DNA of 64,000 nt, from contig CM037877.1 in NCBI GenBank assembly GCA_021292165.1, forward strand, positions 35,104,197-35,168,196, given 5' to 3'. Positions 1 through 11,393 of this stretch are shown here, piece by piece; within the stretch, counting starts at the first letter, position 1, and each line of letters opens with the position of its first letter. The position numbers were made by a program, and so were the translations under genes. The notes under the pieces are model-generated. The model had not been told where the DNA came from and searched no databases. It saw only the letters and a program-made list of their open reading frames with translations. Source of the DNA: Shinisaurus crocodilurus. Taxonomy: Eukaryota > Chordata > Lepidosauria > Squamata > Shinisauridae.

Positions 1-250
1 ATACCTTGGATTGCAAGTAACTTGGTTTGAGAGCGTTTTGCAAGACAAGCAAATTTTTAAATATATATATATATATATATATATTTACTTGATATACAAG
101 CAACGTCTTGCAGTACAAGTACTGTAGTACGTCTTAAATTAAAAATCTCTGTACAAATTTTTTTGGGGGAATTTCGTTTTGATATAACAGTGTTTTGGAT
201 TACAAGCACGTTTCCGGAACGAATTATGCTCTCAATCCAAGGCATGACTG
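1..250. mobile_element. Tc1/mariner-like MITE copy, left-truncated by window
   Basis: The sequence ataccttggattgcaagtaa at the left edge and tccggaacgaattatgctct near 240 match the termini of the 18.5 kb MITE. An (AT)n run has expanded inside at 60-84. The start is cut by the window edge. Confidence 0.8.
60..84. repeat. (AT)n microsatellite
   Basis: A run of AT dinucleotides inside a MITE copy. Confidence 0.95.
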
Positions 251-2277
251 TAACTTATTTGGAGCCTTGCTTTGTCAGTGTCCATGGATGTTGCCTCCTG
301 CACTTTGATCCTAAAGCCTCTCTATTGCCCATCCTGCCCACAACAAGGTAGGTTGGCTAAATGAGCCAAGAGGCTTGTCTAGCTGAAAATGTAAAGAAAA
401 TGAGGAATGGAAAGTGTTTCCGCCTCCGTCCTCCTCCCATGCTGCCTGGCTCCTGCCAGCACAGCGTAGGATAGATAGAGGGCTACAAGATCTGATCTTG
501 TAGCCCTCTGTCTATTGAGCAGCGATCTTTTAGGACTGCAGTCTTAGGCAATTGTGCAGGACCGCCCACAAACAATAGTAAAGCTGCCATCTGTGCAAAA
601 CAAATCTGAAATTCTTTGACATTCCTTTTTGTAAGAGGGAGCTACTATATGCTTCCTCTTTCCAAGTTAAATAGGATCAGAGAGCGAGCTATCTAGTCTC
701 TTGAATCACTTGCCTTACAAAATCCTATATCACACTGTCTCCCATTAGTTCTGTTAATGGGGAAGAACAATTCCTAAATGCTATGTTGGTATCCCAGTCA
801 CTTTCATACCCCGCTGCTTCTGAACTTCCCCCACTTTGTAAGGAAATTTTTAAAATACATACTGGACAAAGATTTTGGTACATTATCTCCATGACACACA
901 GATCTCTGGTATTATCCTTAAGAATTGCATACAAAACTAATGGTGAATTTAGATGAAAAGAGAACACATAGGCTCAGCCCTTAATGTATAACTTATCGAT
1001 AAACCATGTACATGTTTTTTTTTATAAAAACTGTGAATGATTTGTCACTGGCATTTAGGAAAGGGGGTGCATGCAAGGTTGTCATCTTAGCTCATCAACA
1101 ACCATATTAGAACACATTTTGCAGGCAAGGCAGGAACCTAAAATGCTACAATGGTTTGTCTGCCCATCTTCTTTATTCCAATAGCATGTCAAATAATGGC
1201 AATTAACAAAAGTAATTTATTCCTATTACCTTGTTAATCTTGGTGTCATCTTTTACTTGACTCAAATTTGTTGTGTTCTTTTTGTTTTCATAGTGAACTT
1301 AGATTATTACCCCTTTAGGCTGCATTGGATATACGGGCTGAGCCATTTGAAATAAATTCAATTCTCAATTTTAGGTGGCAGAAATACAGTTATCTCTGTA
1401 CTTATACCATAAATAAAGGCATTCTTCCAAATGTCTTTCCCTATTTTTTGTCTAGTCAAATATGCAATTCAGCACAACCAGCTACAATACACTTAAAAAT
1501 GCTTTATTGTGTATACACTATGGTGTAACTGGGTCCCCTCAAAACAGTGTCATAGTGAGATGCCATAAACTAAGAAACATTATTTTGGAATGTTTGCACT
1601 CCATCCTAATATATAGGGCCCTAGAAAATGTAAGTTCTGTTGATTTCAGCGAGTCTACTTTAAAAATGGGTAAGCCTAGATCCAACTCAAGATCTTGTAG
1701 GTGGGGGTGCAGAACCTCTTGCAGCCCCAGGGCTGAATTCCATTTCGGAGAAGCTCTTGGGGCTGCATTCCGGCGGTGGGCAGAGCTAGAACCAAAGGCA
1801 AAAGAGGCAGGGCCAAAAATACCAGCCTGTTTTAGCTTAAACTCTTAGTGCCAGTGAGTAAGCCTTTGGAGAGGCATTTTAACCTTTTAGAAAAAATGCA
1901 CAAAACCTGGGAAACTACAAAACAATTGGTGGTGGGAGAAAGTGGGTGGGGCCAGGGGAAGGGGCATGCACTTCTGGGGAACCTCAGAGGGCTGGATAGG
2001 GAACCCCATGTGGGTGGATTTGGGCCCTAGGCCTGAGGTTCTGCACCCTTGTTGTAGTCACTGGCTCATCCCCCTGGACATATGCGTGCAGGTATGCCTC
2101 AGCCAAGTGATCCATCCATCCCCTTTATTTTAGGTGGATAGACTGTGTGAGCAGGGTCTATTCATGAACAAATGTTCATTTGTAGGTGTCGGTTTATACA
2201 AAATATTCTAAGCGCAGTGTGAGAATCATACCTGTCTGAGACTTGCTTCTGCAACCCAAAGTGGATAGAACCTTCAC

Positions 2278-2280
<3 letters not shown>

Positions 2281-2308
<28 letters not shown>

Positions 2309-2309
2309 A
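2281..2309. repeat. (GT)n microsatellite
   Basis: A GT dinucleotide run in the HOMER1 intron. Confidence 0.95.
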
Positions 2310-4689
2310 GTGCAGGGGGGCAGGATAGTGAGTGAGTAGGACCACTTGGCTCTGTGCTGTCCCAAGGTATCCCAGCAAATAAAGTCCCCATAGATAATAA
2401 GCATTAGCCCATCATTGGTAAGCTCAAGAAATAAAAGAACTTGTATTACACTGGTGGTACTGCAAAATATGGCTTACATGCAACCCGGGAAAAAGAGATA
2501 TTTTTTCATAGAATCATATACATACTAGGCAAAACGTTGACTCGCTTACCTATCCCAGCATCTCTAAACTCCCTGTTCCCCCTGACATTGTCTGGACTTC
2601 TGTGATCGACTAGAATATTAATGAGCATAAATAGCTGGGAAGTGTAAACTCAGCATCAGAATAATGTTCTTACAGACATCTTCTGCAAGAAAAACAAAAG
2701 GTCCCCTTAGCTGTGAGAGAGCCTCACACAAGGTGGGACACAGAAGGAAACAGAGAACTGGAAAGTGGTCCTCAAAGACTTGGAAGTGAAGGGATAGGGA
2801 TCCCAGAGATGGAATGCCAGAGGTAGAATGGCTGAAGGGAAATGGTGTCCCCCAGTTTTGTTCAGGATTGGCAGTGAACTGAGAAAAAGGAACCAGAGGG
2901 AAGGGTACGTGTAGGAGGCAAGCCTGAGCCAAGATGTAAGGTGACGTAGGTAGGGAACTGAAGAGCAGAAACACCACTAAAAAAGAATAGAATGGGGGGG
3001 GGGGGATTACACAGGGCCTATATTTCAATTTTTTCCCCACTTTTACTCCATCTCTCTGCCTAGTAGCCCTACAAAGCAGTTTATAGCAATAAAGAAAACT
3101 ATTCTTTTTTTAAAAAAATAGTCTAGTTTAGAGCAATTAGTTTTAATCTAAAAATATTTCAAAGTGAGATAGATATGGTGTAGCTGCCAACAGCACAATC
3201 CTATATAGTGGGGGTCTCCTGTGGTCCCTGGGATGCTCTCCAGGGATGATAGGATTGCTCTCCCTGAGACTGAGCATGTGCTACAAATCAGGAAACCCAA
3301 ATTTTGAATCTCAGCACTGCTATGAAGTCAGTAGGGTTTTTTTAAAATTTGCAAATATAACAGTAACAAAAAAAAAATCATTTACATCACTCTTAATAAA
3401 AACAAGAAAGAAAAGGAGGAAGAAAGAAGAATTTGGCGCTTCTATTTCAAATATATATGTTAATATAAGCATTCCATATATCTAAATAAGCATCCATACA
3501 AGATTGATAGCTGTAGGAGATATGTTCAAATGTAGCAAGAGCAGTAAGATCTTCTGTCCATTATATGATACGTGGTGGGTGTTTATTCTTCCAAGCTTGA
3601 AGTATAAGTCTCTGTGCAAGTGCAAGGGCTCTCAGTATCCACTTTTGCTGTCCATCTGTTAATCCCCACATCACAGGGATATAATTTAAAAGCACATGAA
3701 CATCCGCTATTATCAGCAGATTTTTCAAGAACAAAGTTTATGTGTTCATCCCACTCTCATATCTCCTATGGGCAAAACAACAGGGGAGCAGTTATGCAAG
3801 TCGGCCACACCTCATAATTGCTGCAGGAGCCAATAGGAGCAGTTATGCAAATAGCCCATACGACACTTAGAATGTTCCTATGAATTCCTGCAGGGGCCAA
3901 TAGGGGTGGGTATGCAAATCTCCCCTAGGCCTTTTAGAATGTTCTCTGAGGGGGTGAAAAGGGAGGGAAAGTTTTTAAATGACTGAATGACTGTTGGGGG
4001 GGGGGGCGTCGCATAGGCTCCATCACGTTTTGACGGATCTACCCCAAACTTGGCTCATCACCTGTAGACTCTCAGGATTAACCTGATTTTTCTTTAAGAT
4101 CAGATATTTCTGTCAGAAAAGTTTTCTGCTGCCAGCACCTAGCCTAAACGTTATACTTTCAGTCAGAGACACTGTATCTTTTCCATTGTACCAAATCCTA
4201 AAATCCATGCGAGTGCAGCTGCGGGCAACAGCTAGTAGTACATATGGAGGCTAGTGCAACTTTCCACTGATTAGACTGTATAGAGCATTCCAACTCCCTA
4301 TTCCATTCCTCCCTGACATTCTGAACACCTACTTTACTACATTCCAAACAGCTATTGTTAGCTTAGCTTTCTGTAAAGGACCAATTAGTTCCTCCAACAG
4401 TGTGGGAGATGCTGAAGCACTCATTGCTGATGGCCCATATATAGATTCCAACAAATGCTGTAGCTGAATATACTGCCAACTAGCACTAGACATTAACTGA
4501 TATCTAATCCGCAATACTGAAAATGTAAAATGAAGTCAGTCATTGATTTTGGAAGCCATTTTCCCTTGGCATTCACCTCCCAATCTATAATATGGAGATA
4601 ATGATCTTGCTTACAGATTGTTCTAAGGATTATGACAAGGTAACTCATGTGAAGTGCTTTGAATGTTTGAAAGCACTGTATAAAATATG

Positions 4690-5345
4690 ACATTATTATT
4701 TATTTAAAATATTTATAGGTCACCCTTCTTTATCCAATCACTGGGCGGGGTACAAAATTACCGTAACTAAAACAACAATTAAAATAAAAAGAGAAAAACA
4801 AAAAAATCTTGAACGCTTGGGTAAATAGATGTCTTTTCAGCAGGTGCCAAAACACCATCAAGATGGCACCTGTTGCATTGCAAGGGGGAGAGAATTCCAA
4901 AGGTAGGGTGCCATAACAGAAAAGGCCCTCCCCCGATTGTCATCAGATGTACCTGAGCAGGTGACAGGACAACCAGGAGGCCTTGATCTGTACATCTCAA
5001 TGATAGGGCAGATTGATATGGGAGAAGGCACTCCCACAGGTAGCCAGGTCCAAAGTTGTTTAGGACCTTATTTTTGAATAACATCGCCTTGAACCTGGCA
5101 TGGTAATATATTGGCAGCCTGTACAGTTCCTGGAGTAAAGGTGTAACATGCTTCACAGTAGGTTGCCCCACTCAGCAATCTAACTGCCAAATTCTTCATT
5201 AGATGTGGTTTCTGGACCAGTCTCAAGGGAAGCCGCACCCCCACATAGAGTGCATTGTAGTAATTCTGTGTTAAGGTTACCAGTGCATGGATTGCCATGG
5301 CCAGACAATCCCTATCCAGGTATGGCTGCAGCTGGTGTACCAAGT
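4690..5345 (-). mobile_element. L2-like LINE fragment, 3' end of ORF2 and tail
   Basis: The - strand encodes a diverged LINE RT C-terminus: PYLDRDCLAMAIHALVT, YYNALYVGVRLPLRLVQ, NLAVRLLSGA, then in a second frame LLQELYRLPIYYHARFKAM. These are L2/CR1-clade hallmarks. It is followed by a tail resembling other L2-type 3' ends here (gggcggggtacaaaat, then A-rich sequence) near 4,690-4,790. Frameshifts show it is dead. Confidence 0.8.
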
Positions 5346-8299
5346 GTAGCTAGTCAAAGGCTATTTAAACGTAAACTGTAAAAGACACAACAAAAGAATG
5401 AAGAACAAACAGACTAAAAGTATTTTCTGAAGGCCCGGTTGGACCAGAATAACCTTGACCTCATTCCTGAAAAAGACCAGTGAGTTGGCCCAGGGACAGG
5501 AGTTACTGTACGCTATTGACAGAAAGTAGGGAGAGAGTCAAGAGGGTTGGGCAGGCTGGCAGTAAAAAGAGGTTAGAGAATCTGGATGACTAAAAGAAGC
5601 AGTGTAGAATGGGTAGCAAGATGAAAAGCAGGGACTGGAGGAGAGGATGGATACAGGAACCATATATCTGAAGGGAAGATGAGTTGGAGGTTCAATGAAG
5701 TTTCAAAAAAACACACAGAGGTTTATGCAGGATTGGGCAAAAGTTTCACAGAGGGTCACACAAAGGGCCTTTGGAGCCTGGGGAACTGTGGAGTGAGCAG
5801 CAATGCCAATGCAGTGATGATGGAGGAGGTGTGTGTGAATTCCACATCTTGGGCGGATTCTGCTTTCTTGCCCCTTCCCACTGCTTCTCCCTACACCCCC
5901 TGAACAGTCTTTCAGGAATGTTGGCGGAAAACCTCTTGAACAGTGTGGATTGTGGCACTGGGTTGTGTGTGCTGCATTGGGAAAGGGGATTGCCAAAAAT
6001 AAGTGGAGATAGCTTGCATGCAGGTGGCTCCACCCAATTTTTAGCAATGCCACATATGGCACGACCTACAGTGTTCAGAATTTTCCTCCAACCCTTGATA
6101 GAAGCTTTTTGGGGAGGCACAGATGGCTGCAGTGGGTTGGAGGGGCAGGGAAACCTCATTGCACAAGTGGCTTTCTGCTCTCACAACTTTAGACCCAATG
6201 CATTGATTTGGAGCTGCAGATCTCTAATATATTAATAAAACAACATTTTAAAAATTGAAAGATGGAAGCTAAAGAATCCACAAATCTTTTTGACGGGGAG
6301 CTGAGGGAGATGTCCTCTATATACTTTAGGGATCAGACTGAAGGACTGAAAGCAAAATGGGGAAATATAATAACTACATTATTTTCTGGGTTGGGCCCTC
6401 ATCCATTTTGATATTATAGGTGAAAGTAGTGTTTCTGAGGGGCTGAAATCTTTCCCCCCAAATATCCCCTACTGCTAAGAATGTTTGCTTTTCCAACACA
6501 TGTTCACTGATCTTGTTCCTTCGGTCTGCTATTGCTTCTGCCCATTTTTTCCTTGGCTAGGAAAGTGATCCCAGCTAATCAGAGATCACATGTTGAATGT
6601 GATGATATCCTGATGCTATGTGATTACATCACCGAGAACGTAAGGGAAATGTTTTCTGGACTGGTCGCATGTGTAATTCTGGACAATAAGGAACATGAGG
6701 GCAATCAAAAGTTTGTTCAGGGTAGAGATGTGAAGGCCTGGGGGAAAAACGGAAAAATTCAGGGTGGGAGGACAGTTTTTTTTTAAAAAAAACAACCCCA
6801 TTTTTCTAGTTTTTGCTGGGCCTTCATATCTGTAGTTCAGGGCAATGCTTCTTGAACAAGGGAACACTTTTCTCCCTTTCTTAAAGATGCCTGAAAAATT
6901 AGTTAAAAGGGGAGGGGGTGGCTTTCAATGCTGACAAATGTATTAATGAAAATCAGGCCCCTTCCCTTTGACTCAGTAATATTATTTCCCCAACCCAGAC
7001 TGATTGATAGATTAATATGGACATTACATCCCACCCTTCTGGTGCTCATGCACCACTCTGTGTGGCTAACAACAGTTAAAACCACCCATAAAATACAGGT
7101 GTGTGTGTGTGTTATATGTATATTAAAAACAGGGACAGCTGCAGCAGATAAAACAGTGATATCTGATAAGTGCTTAGCTATCTGCTAAAACAAATGCCTG
7201 CCTAAACAGTAAGGTTTTTGCCATAGGAGTTTTTGGCAACTGAACCTCCTGGGGCAAAGATTATCTTCCCAATACTCATTGTCCTTGCTTGGCCTTTAAA
7301 ACAAGGAACAGATTCAGTAAGACAAAGTTACGGCTCAAGCAATTCGGACACCGCACTGCAGTGAAGCCGGAAAACCCCGAGGCCATGTCTTAGGAGACCT
7401 TTTGTAGTTGAGTACTGATAGTGAATTCATGCACATTATATAATTTATGAAGGTCGCACATATGTATGCATTTGTGACATTTCTGTTTAAAATACATCGA
7501 AGCAGGGACCCAGTCCTTTCCAAGATGTTGATCGCATGTGTTTAAAGGGACAAACATGGTTTGTGTGCATACGTGCCCTTTCTATCTGATGACTGTAAAA
7601 AGAGTTCACAACCCCTGACCTCCTGCCCAGCATCAAAACAATATGATACAGGGAGTATCTCATAGCATACTGATCCGTCACACATAAGTTACACAATAAC
7701 TTATAATAAATTTAAAATTAAAAATAAAAGCTTATTCACAAGGCTTTTTCATACAGGATGAGTCTATGTACAGATTAGCAGTTCTGACCATCACTGAGTA
7801 CATATTTGTGTGGATAATGGAACCTGGTGACAGAGCCAATAATAATTTACACACACACAGAGGCCAAAAGAAAAAAAAGAAAAATAACTGCTATCATCAC
7901 AGTACATTCTGGCAGCTTTGTCTGAGTATACCAAGTTTGCACACTATTCCAAAATGTGAGCACATACTTAGAGGTAGTTGCCTCTTTAAAAAAAACAAAA
8001 AACAAAAAAACACTGTTTCTGTGTTGTGAGAAGTCCTGTGTGAATGAAAACTCCCAGCCCCTCAAAGTTTTGTTGGTACCTGCCCTTCCCATTGGACATT
8101 ATTTCAGAAAGGGGGGATAAATGGGATGTCACAACATATGACACCTCAGCATAACAGGGTGGAACAAATTGGTTCCAAAATTAACCACAATAGATTAAGG
8201 CATCTTCCTTAACAAAATATCATGTATGACCTTTCTCAAAAGTTTCCAGGGATGTTATATGCAAAGGGTTCCAGGTTCCATGTCTCAGATTTTTTTGGT

Positions 8300-8880
8300 T
8301 TCAAACAAACTTCAGATATTATAAAACAAATAAAATTATCATAGTAGATAATGGTAGCATTTGCATGTAATGCATGTAATATATGTAAACTATAATTTAG
8401 CACTTCATGCAAGAGAAAAAGGAGTCTGCCTGGTCCCCCTCCCCTCTCTTCCTTCCACACGGGCAGGATGAGGAATAAGCCAGAATTCAATTTCACTTTA
8501 GCAGATTCCTAGCTTGTCATTACATGTGAACCAGGAATTGTGGTTTAAAATAAACTCTAGATTTTTAAACAAGCCAACAAAACAAACCCCGGGTTGTTGT
8601 TGACTTCTTTAGCTATTGACTAGAGTATCTTTTAAACCACAATTCCTGGTTCACATGTAATGACAAGCCAAGAATCTGCTAAAGTGAAATTGAATTCTGG
8701 CTTATTCCTCATCCTGCCCATGTGGAAGGAAGAGAGGGGAGAGGGACCAGGCAGACTCCTTTTTCTCTTGCATGAAGTGCTAAATTATAGTTTACATATA
8801 TTACATGCATTACATGCAAACGCTACCATTATCTACTATGATAATTTTATTTGTTTTATAATATCTGAAGTTTGTTTGAA
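8300..8880. repeat. 0.58 kb near-perfect palindrome (MITE-like)
   Basis: The two arms, 8,300-8,590 and 8,591-8,880, are inverted copies meeting at CCCGGG (centre 8,590/8,591). The outer 240-250 bp of each arm is almost identical; about 40 bp next to the centre is more diverged. It contains ggttcacatgtaatgacaag on one arm, a motif shared with the palindrome at 18.0-18.36 kb, so the two may belong to one DNA-transposon-derived family. Peptide-like reading frames on the two arms mirror each other and are not genes. Confidence 0.9.
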
Positions 8881-8925
8881 GACAGAGTCAAACCATTGAT
8901 CCATCTAACTCAGTAATGCCTACCC

Positions 8926-9060
8926 CAGGGGTAGGAAACCTGGTGCCTTTCTGATGTTTTGGACTACAATTCCCATAATCTCTGACCATTGGCCATGCTG
9001 GCTATGGCTTATGGGAGTTGTAGTCTAAAACATCTAGAGGGTACCAGGTTGTCTACCCTG
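8926..9060. mobile_element. hAT-type MITE with 8 bp target duplication, nested in a SINE
   Basis: The ends are CAGGGGTAGG and CTACCCTG with inverted internal halves (ttggactacaattccc versus gggagttgtagtctaaa). Flanks gcctaccc (8,918-8,925) and gcctactc (9,061-9,068) form an 8 bp target duplication with one mismatch, as hAT elements make. The sequence on either side is the tail of a - strand SINE (ccatctaactcagt on the left, ctaactggctgtgtctc on the right). Confidence 0.85.
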
Positions 9061-9095
9061 GCCTACTCTAACTGGCTGTGTCTCAGCAGGACAGA

Positions 9096-9438
9096 TAAAA
9101 TAATGTACTTCTTCACACAACATATACCATAGTTAAACTTTGGAATTTGCTACCACAGGATGTAGTGAGGGCCACCAATTTGATGGCTTTAAAAGGGGAT
9201 TGGACAAATCCATAGAGGATAAGGCTATTAATGGCTCCTAGCCCTGTTGGCTATATGCTACCTGCAGTATCAGAGGCAGTATGCCTATATGTGCCAGCTG
9301 TGGGGGAACATGGATGGGAGGGTGCTGTTGCATTCATATCCTCCTCGTGGGTTTCCCATGGGCAGCTAGTTAGCCATTGTGTGAATGGAATGCTGGACTA
9401 GATGGACCCTTGGTCTGATCCAGCATGTTCTTATGTAT
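9096..9438 (+). mobile_element. CR1-like LINE 3' region
   Basis: It reads as the widespread reptile LINE 3'UTR: gctaccacaggatgtagtga, then ggctttaaaaggggattgga, cagtatcagaggcagtatgc, and the end gaatgctggactagatggac with atgttctta. A second copy is at 32,696-32,962. The family name is given with moderate certainty. Confidence 0.7.
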
Positions 9439-9738
9439 CAGAAGTATTTCCCCCCCAATGCTGTAACCTGAGACCCTTTTAACTGAAGAAGAGGCCAAGG
9501 GGGACCTTTGGCATGGAAAATGTGCTTTCCCACTGAGCTTTGCCCCACCTACCCCTAAACAAAGTATTTCAGCATCAAACCACTAAGCACCTGTCTCTTG
9601 CACATTGATATATATTTTAAAATACATGCCCTGTTGGCTTTTGAAGACAACTGTATAGGCATGAGCCAGAAAGTAAAAGCAACCCAGTGATGACATGGTC
9701 TCCACTATTGTGACAACTCTCGTTTTGTCCCTCCCTAG

Positions 9739-9895
9739 TTCGGCAATCAGCAAGCACTGGGAGGCAGAACTCGCTACGCTCAAGGGTAACAATGCCAAGC
9801 TTACAGCAGCTCTGCTCGAGTCCACTGCCAATGTGAAACAATGGAAACAACAGCTGGCTGCATATCAGGAGGAAGCAGAACGTCTACATAAGCGG
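9739..9895 (+). CDS. HOMER1: HOMER1 internal coding exon (start of long-isoform coiled coil)
   Basis: This exon encodes about 52 residues starting SAISKHWEAELATLKGN and ending in EEAERLHKR, which I recognise as the first exon specific to long HOMER1 isoforms. It follows a pyrimidine-rich acceptor (ctccctag) and ends at a gtgagt donor. The first base completes a split codon, and the 157 bp length leaves the reading frame at phase 0. HOMER1 is a postsynaptic scaffold. Its N-terminal EVH1 domain, upstream of this window, binds mGluR1/5, IP3 receptors, ryanodine receptors and Shank, and the C-terminal coiled coil tetramerises it. In mammals the short Homer1a form ends in the intron just before this exon. 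The four exons here add up to about 178 residues, which with the roughly 175 shared N-terminal residues gives about 354, the length of Homer1b. The residues are mostly charged or polar with leucine heptads, as expected for coiled coil. Confidence 0.95.
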
Positions 9896-10129
9896 GTGAG
9901 TTTAAAGTGCTTGAATATGTGGAATTAGTGAGTCTATTACTTTATATTTGTTTATTTTTTTCAATTGAAAAGGTATAATAAAATATTACCTTAACAATTC
10001 ATATAACAACAAACGTTTATGCAAGCTGAGTTTAATTTTCAGATCTTGAAATGAAATATGTTACAAATGTGTAATAGGATAATTTCTCCAATGATTTCAC
10101 CCCCTCCCCACTACCATGGTAAGAAATGC

Positions 10130-10132
<3 letters not shown>

Positions 10133-10169
<37 letters not shown>
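10133..10169. repeat. (ATT)n microsatellite
   Basis: A trinucleotide run of about twelve units, 240 bp after a HOMER1 exon. Confidence 0.95.
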
Positions 10170-10170
<1 letters not shown>

Positions 10171-10478
10171 ATATACACTTAGTTTTATCTGATGAAATCA
10201 CCGCAGCATTTTAATAAGAATTATTAAAAGAAGTGTATAGTGCTGTGTCTGTTGTACAAGATTAATCTGGTGTACCTGGCCAGACACTGAGAGGAATCAT
10301 ATAGCAAGGAGAGAGGCAGGGTTTACTCGCCACTGCATCTGTGTCACACTGCTGCATGAGCTTGTGGACCCTGCACCTTGATGCCGCTCGAATGTACATT
10401 GTGATGATCTGCAATGCTTGAATTTCCTTTGTATCTAACTACCTACTGTTAACTGCTGCTGAATTATAGGCAGACCAT

Positions 10479-10811
10479 GGGCAGTATCCAACTGTGTCAC
10501 TCTGCAAACTCAAATAGCACCAGTGGAGCTCTGTTGAATCTTTCCGTTGCGCAAGTAGTTGCCCATTATGCTTGCACAACCGGTTTTGCCAGCAGTTGCA
10601 CAATCAGGTGCACAAGCGGAATGTGCAACAGGTTTCACAATGGGTTGCACAAGAGTTATTAATGCACAATTGCTTGTGCAACCACTCGTGCAACCCTGCT
10701 TGCGCAAGCATAACTTTAGTTCGATTCTCCTCTTGTGCATAGTTCAGAACCTACTTTCTACTAGTGCAACGTCATTTGCACTAACAGAATGACACAGTTG
10801 GATACTACCCC
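10479..10811. mobile_element. MITE with internal TTGCACAA/TTGCGCAA half-site array
   Basis: The terminal inverted repeats are gggcagtatccaactgtgtc at the left and, reverse-complemented, ggggtagtatccaactgtgt at the right, continuing to about 27 bp. The inside carries at least ten copies of a GTTGCACAA/TTGTGCAAC-like motif in both orientations. No coding capacity is seen. Confidence 0.75.
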
Positions 10812-11155
10812 AAGGCAGTTTGTGACCATATGCTCATGAAATTAATTGAAAACAATGTAAACTAGCCAGAAGATAAATTATTTGTGCCAGACTGCATGGA
10901 GAAAGGCTGGGGAGAGTACAAGGGTAAATCATCTCAGTCCAGACATCAGTGGCAACCATGATGACAGAACAGAATAGAATATGGGCTTAACAACACAGAC
11001 TTTTGTCTGCATGTGTTTATATACCTTCTTAAATTGTAGCCGTCACAATATTGTCACTTTGGATGCTGCATTGGATCATCTTCAACTCAACATTAACTTG
11101 GTAAAATCGTAATGTAGACAAGTGTGGACATTCAAAATTGCCACGATCTTCTATT

Positions 11156-11393
11156 TTTATTTATTTATTTATTGTAGTTATACCCCGCCTTTTTTTTTTC
11201 CTGAAAGGAACCCAAGGCGTCTTACATAATCCTACTCCTTCTCTCCATTTTATCCTCACAACAACCCTGTGAGATAGGTTAGGCTGAGAGTCAGTGACTG
11301 GCCCAAAGTCACCCAGTGAGTTTCATGGCCGAGCAGGGACTAGAACCCGGATCTCCCGAGTCCCAGTCCAACACTCTCACCACTACACCACAC
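11156..11393 (-). mobile_element. tRNA-derived SINE, saurian type, near full length
   Basis: On the - strand it runs from gtgtggtgtagtggtgagag (A-box region) through gggttctagtccc (B-box region) and gactttgggccagtcactga to a 3' end with caaggcg and a TAAA-type tail. Other copies lie at 29.56, 31.93, 33.27, 54.10 and 55.69 kb. The family resembles the squamate tRNA-related SINEs; the exact subfamily is not assigned. Confidence 0.85.

Larger units (their letters stand above)
1..9738 (+). other. HOMER1: HOMER1 intron (partial), repeat-rich
   Basis: There is no convincing exon in this stretch. It corresponds to the intron in which mammalian Homer1a transcripts terminate, but the upstream shared exon and the 1a-specific tail are not recognisable here and are presumably left of the window. 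It contains MITE copies, simple repeats, an L2-like LINE fragment, a palindrome at 8,300-8,880, and a SINE/hAT/CR1 cluster at 8.9-9.4 kb. Other stretches show nothing I can name. Confidence 0.7.

Noticed and set aside
2618..3040. 140-codon - strand frame
   Set aside because: Biased Pro/Leu/Phe/Ser composition, a poly-G-derived proline run, and no splice context or family.
8236..8899. Two mirror-image peptides on opposite strands, as a duplicated gene pair
   Set aside because: Both come from the arms of one DNA palindrome; no start context or homology.
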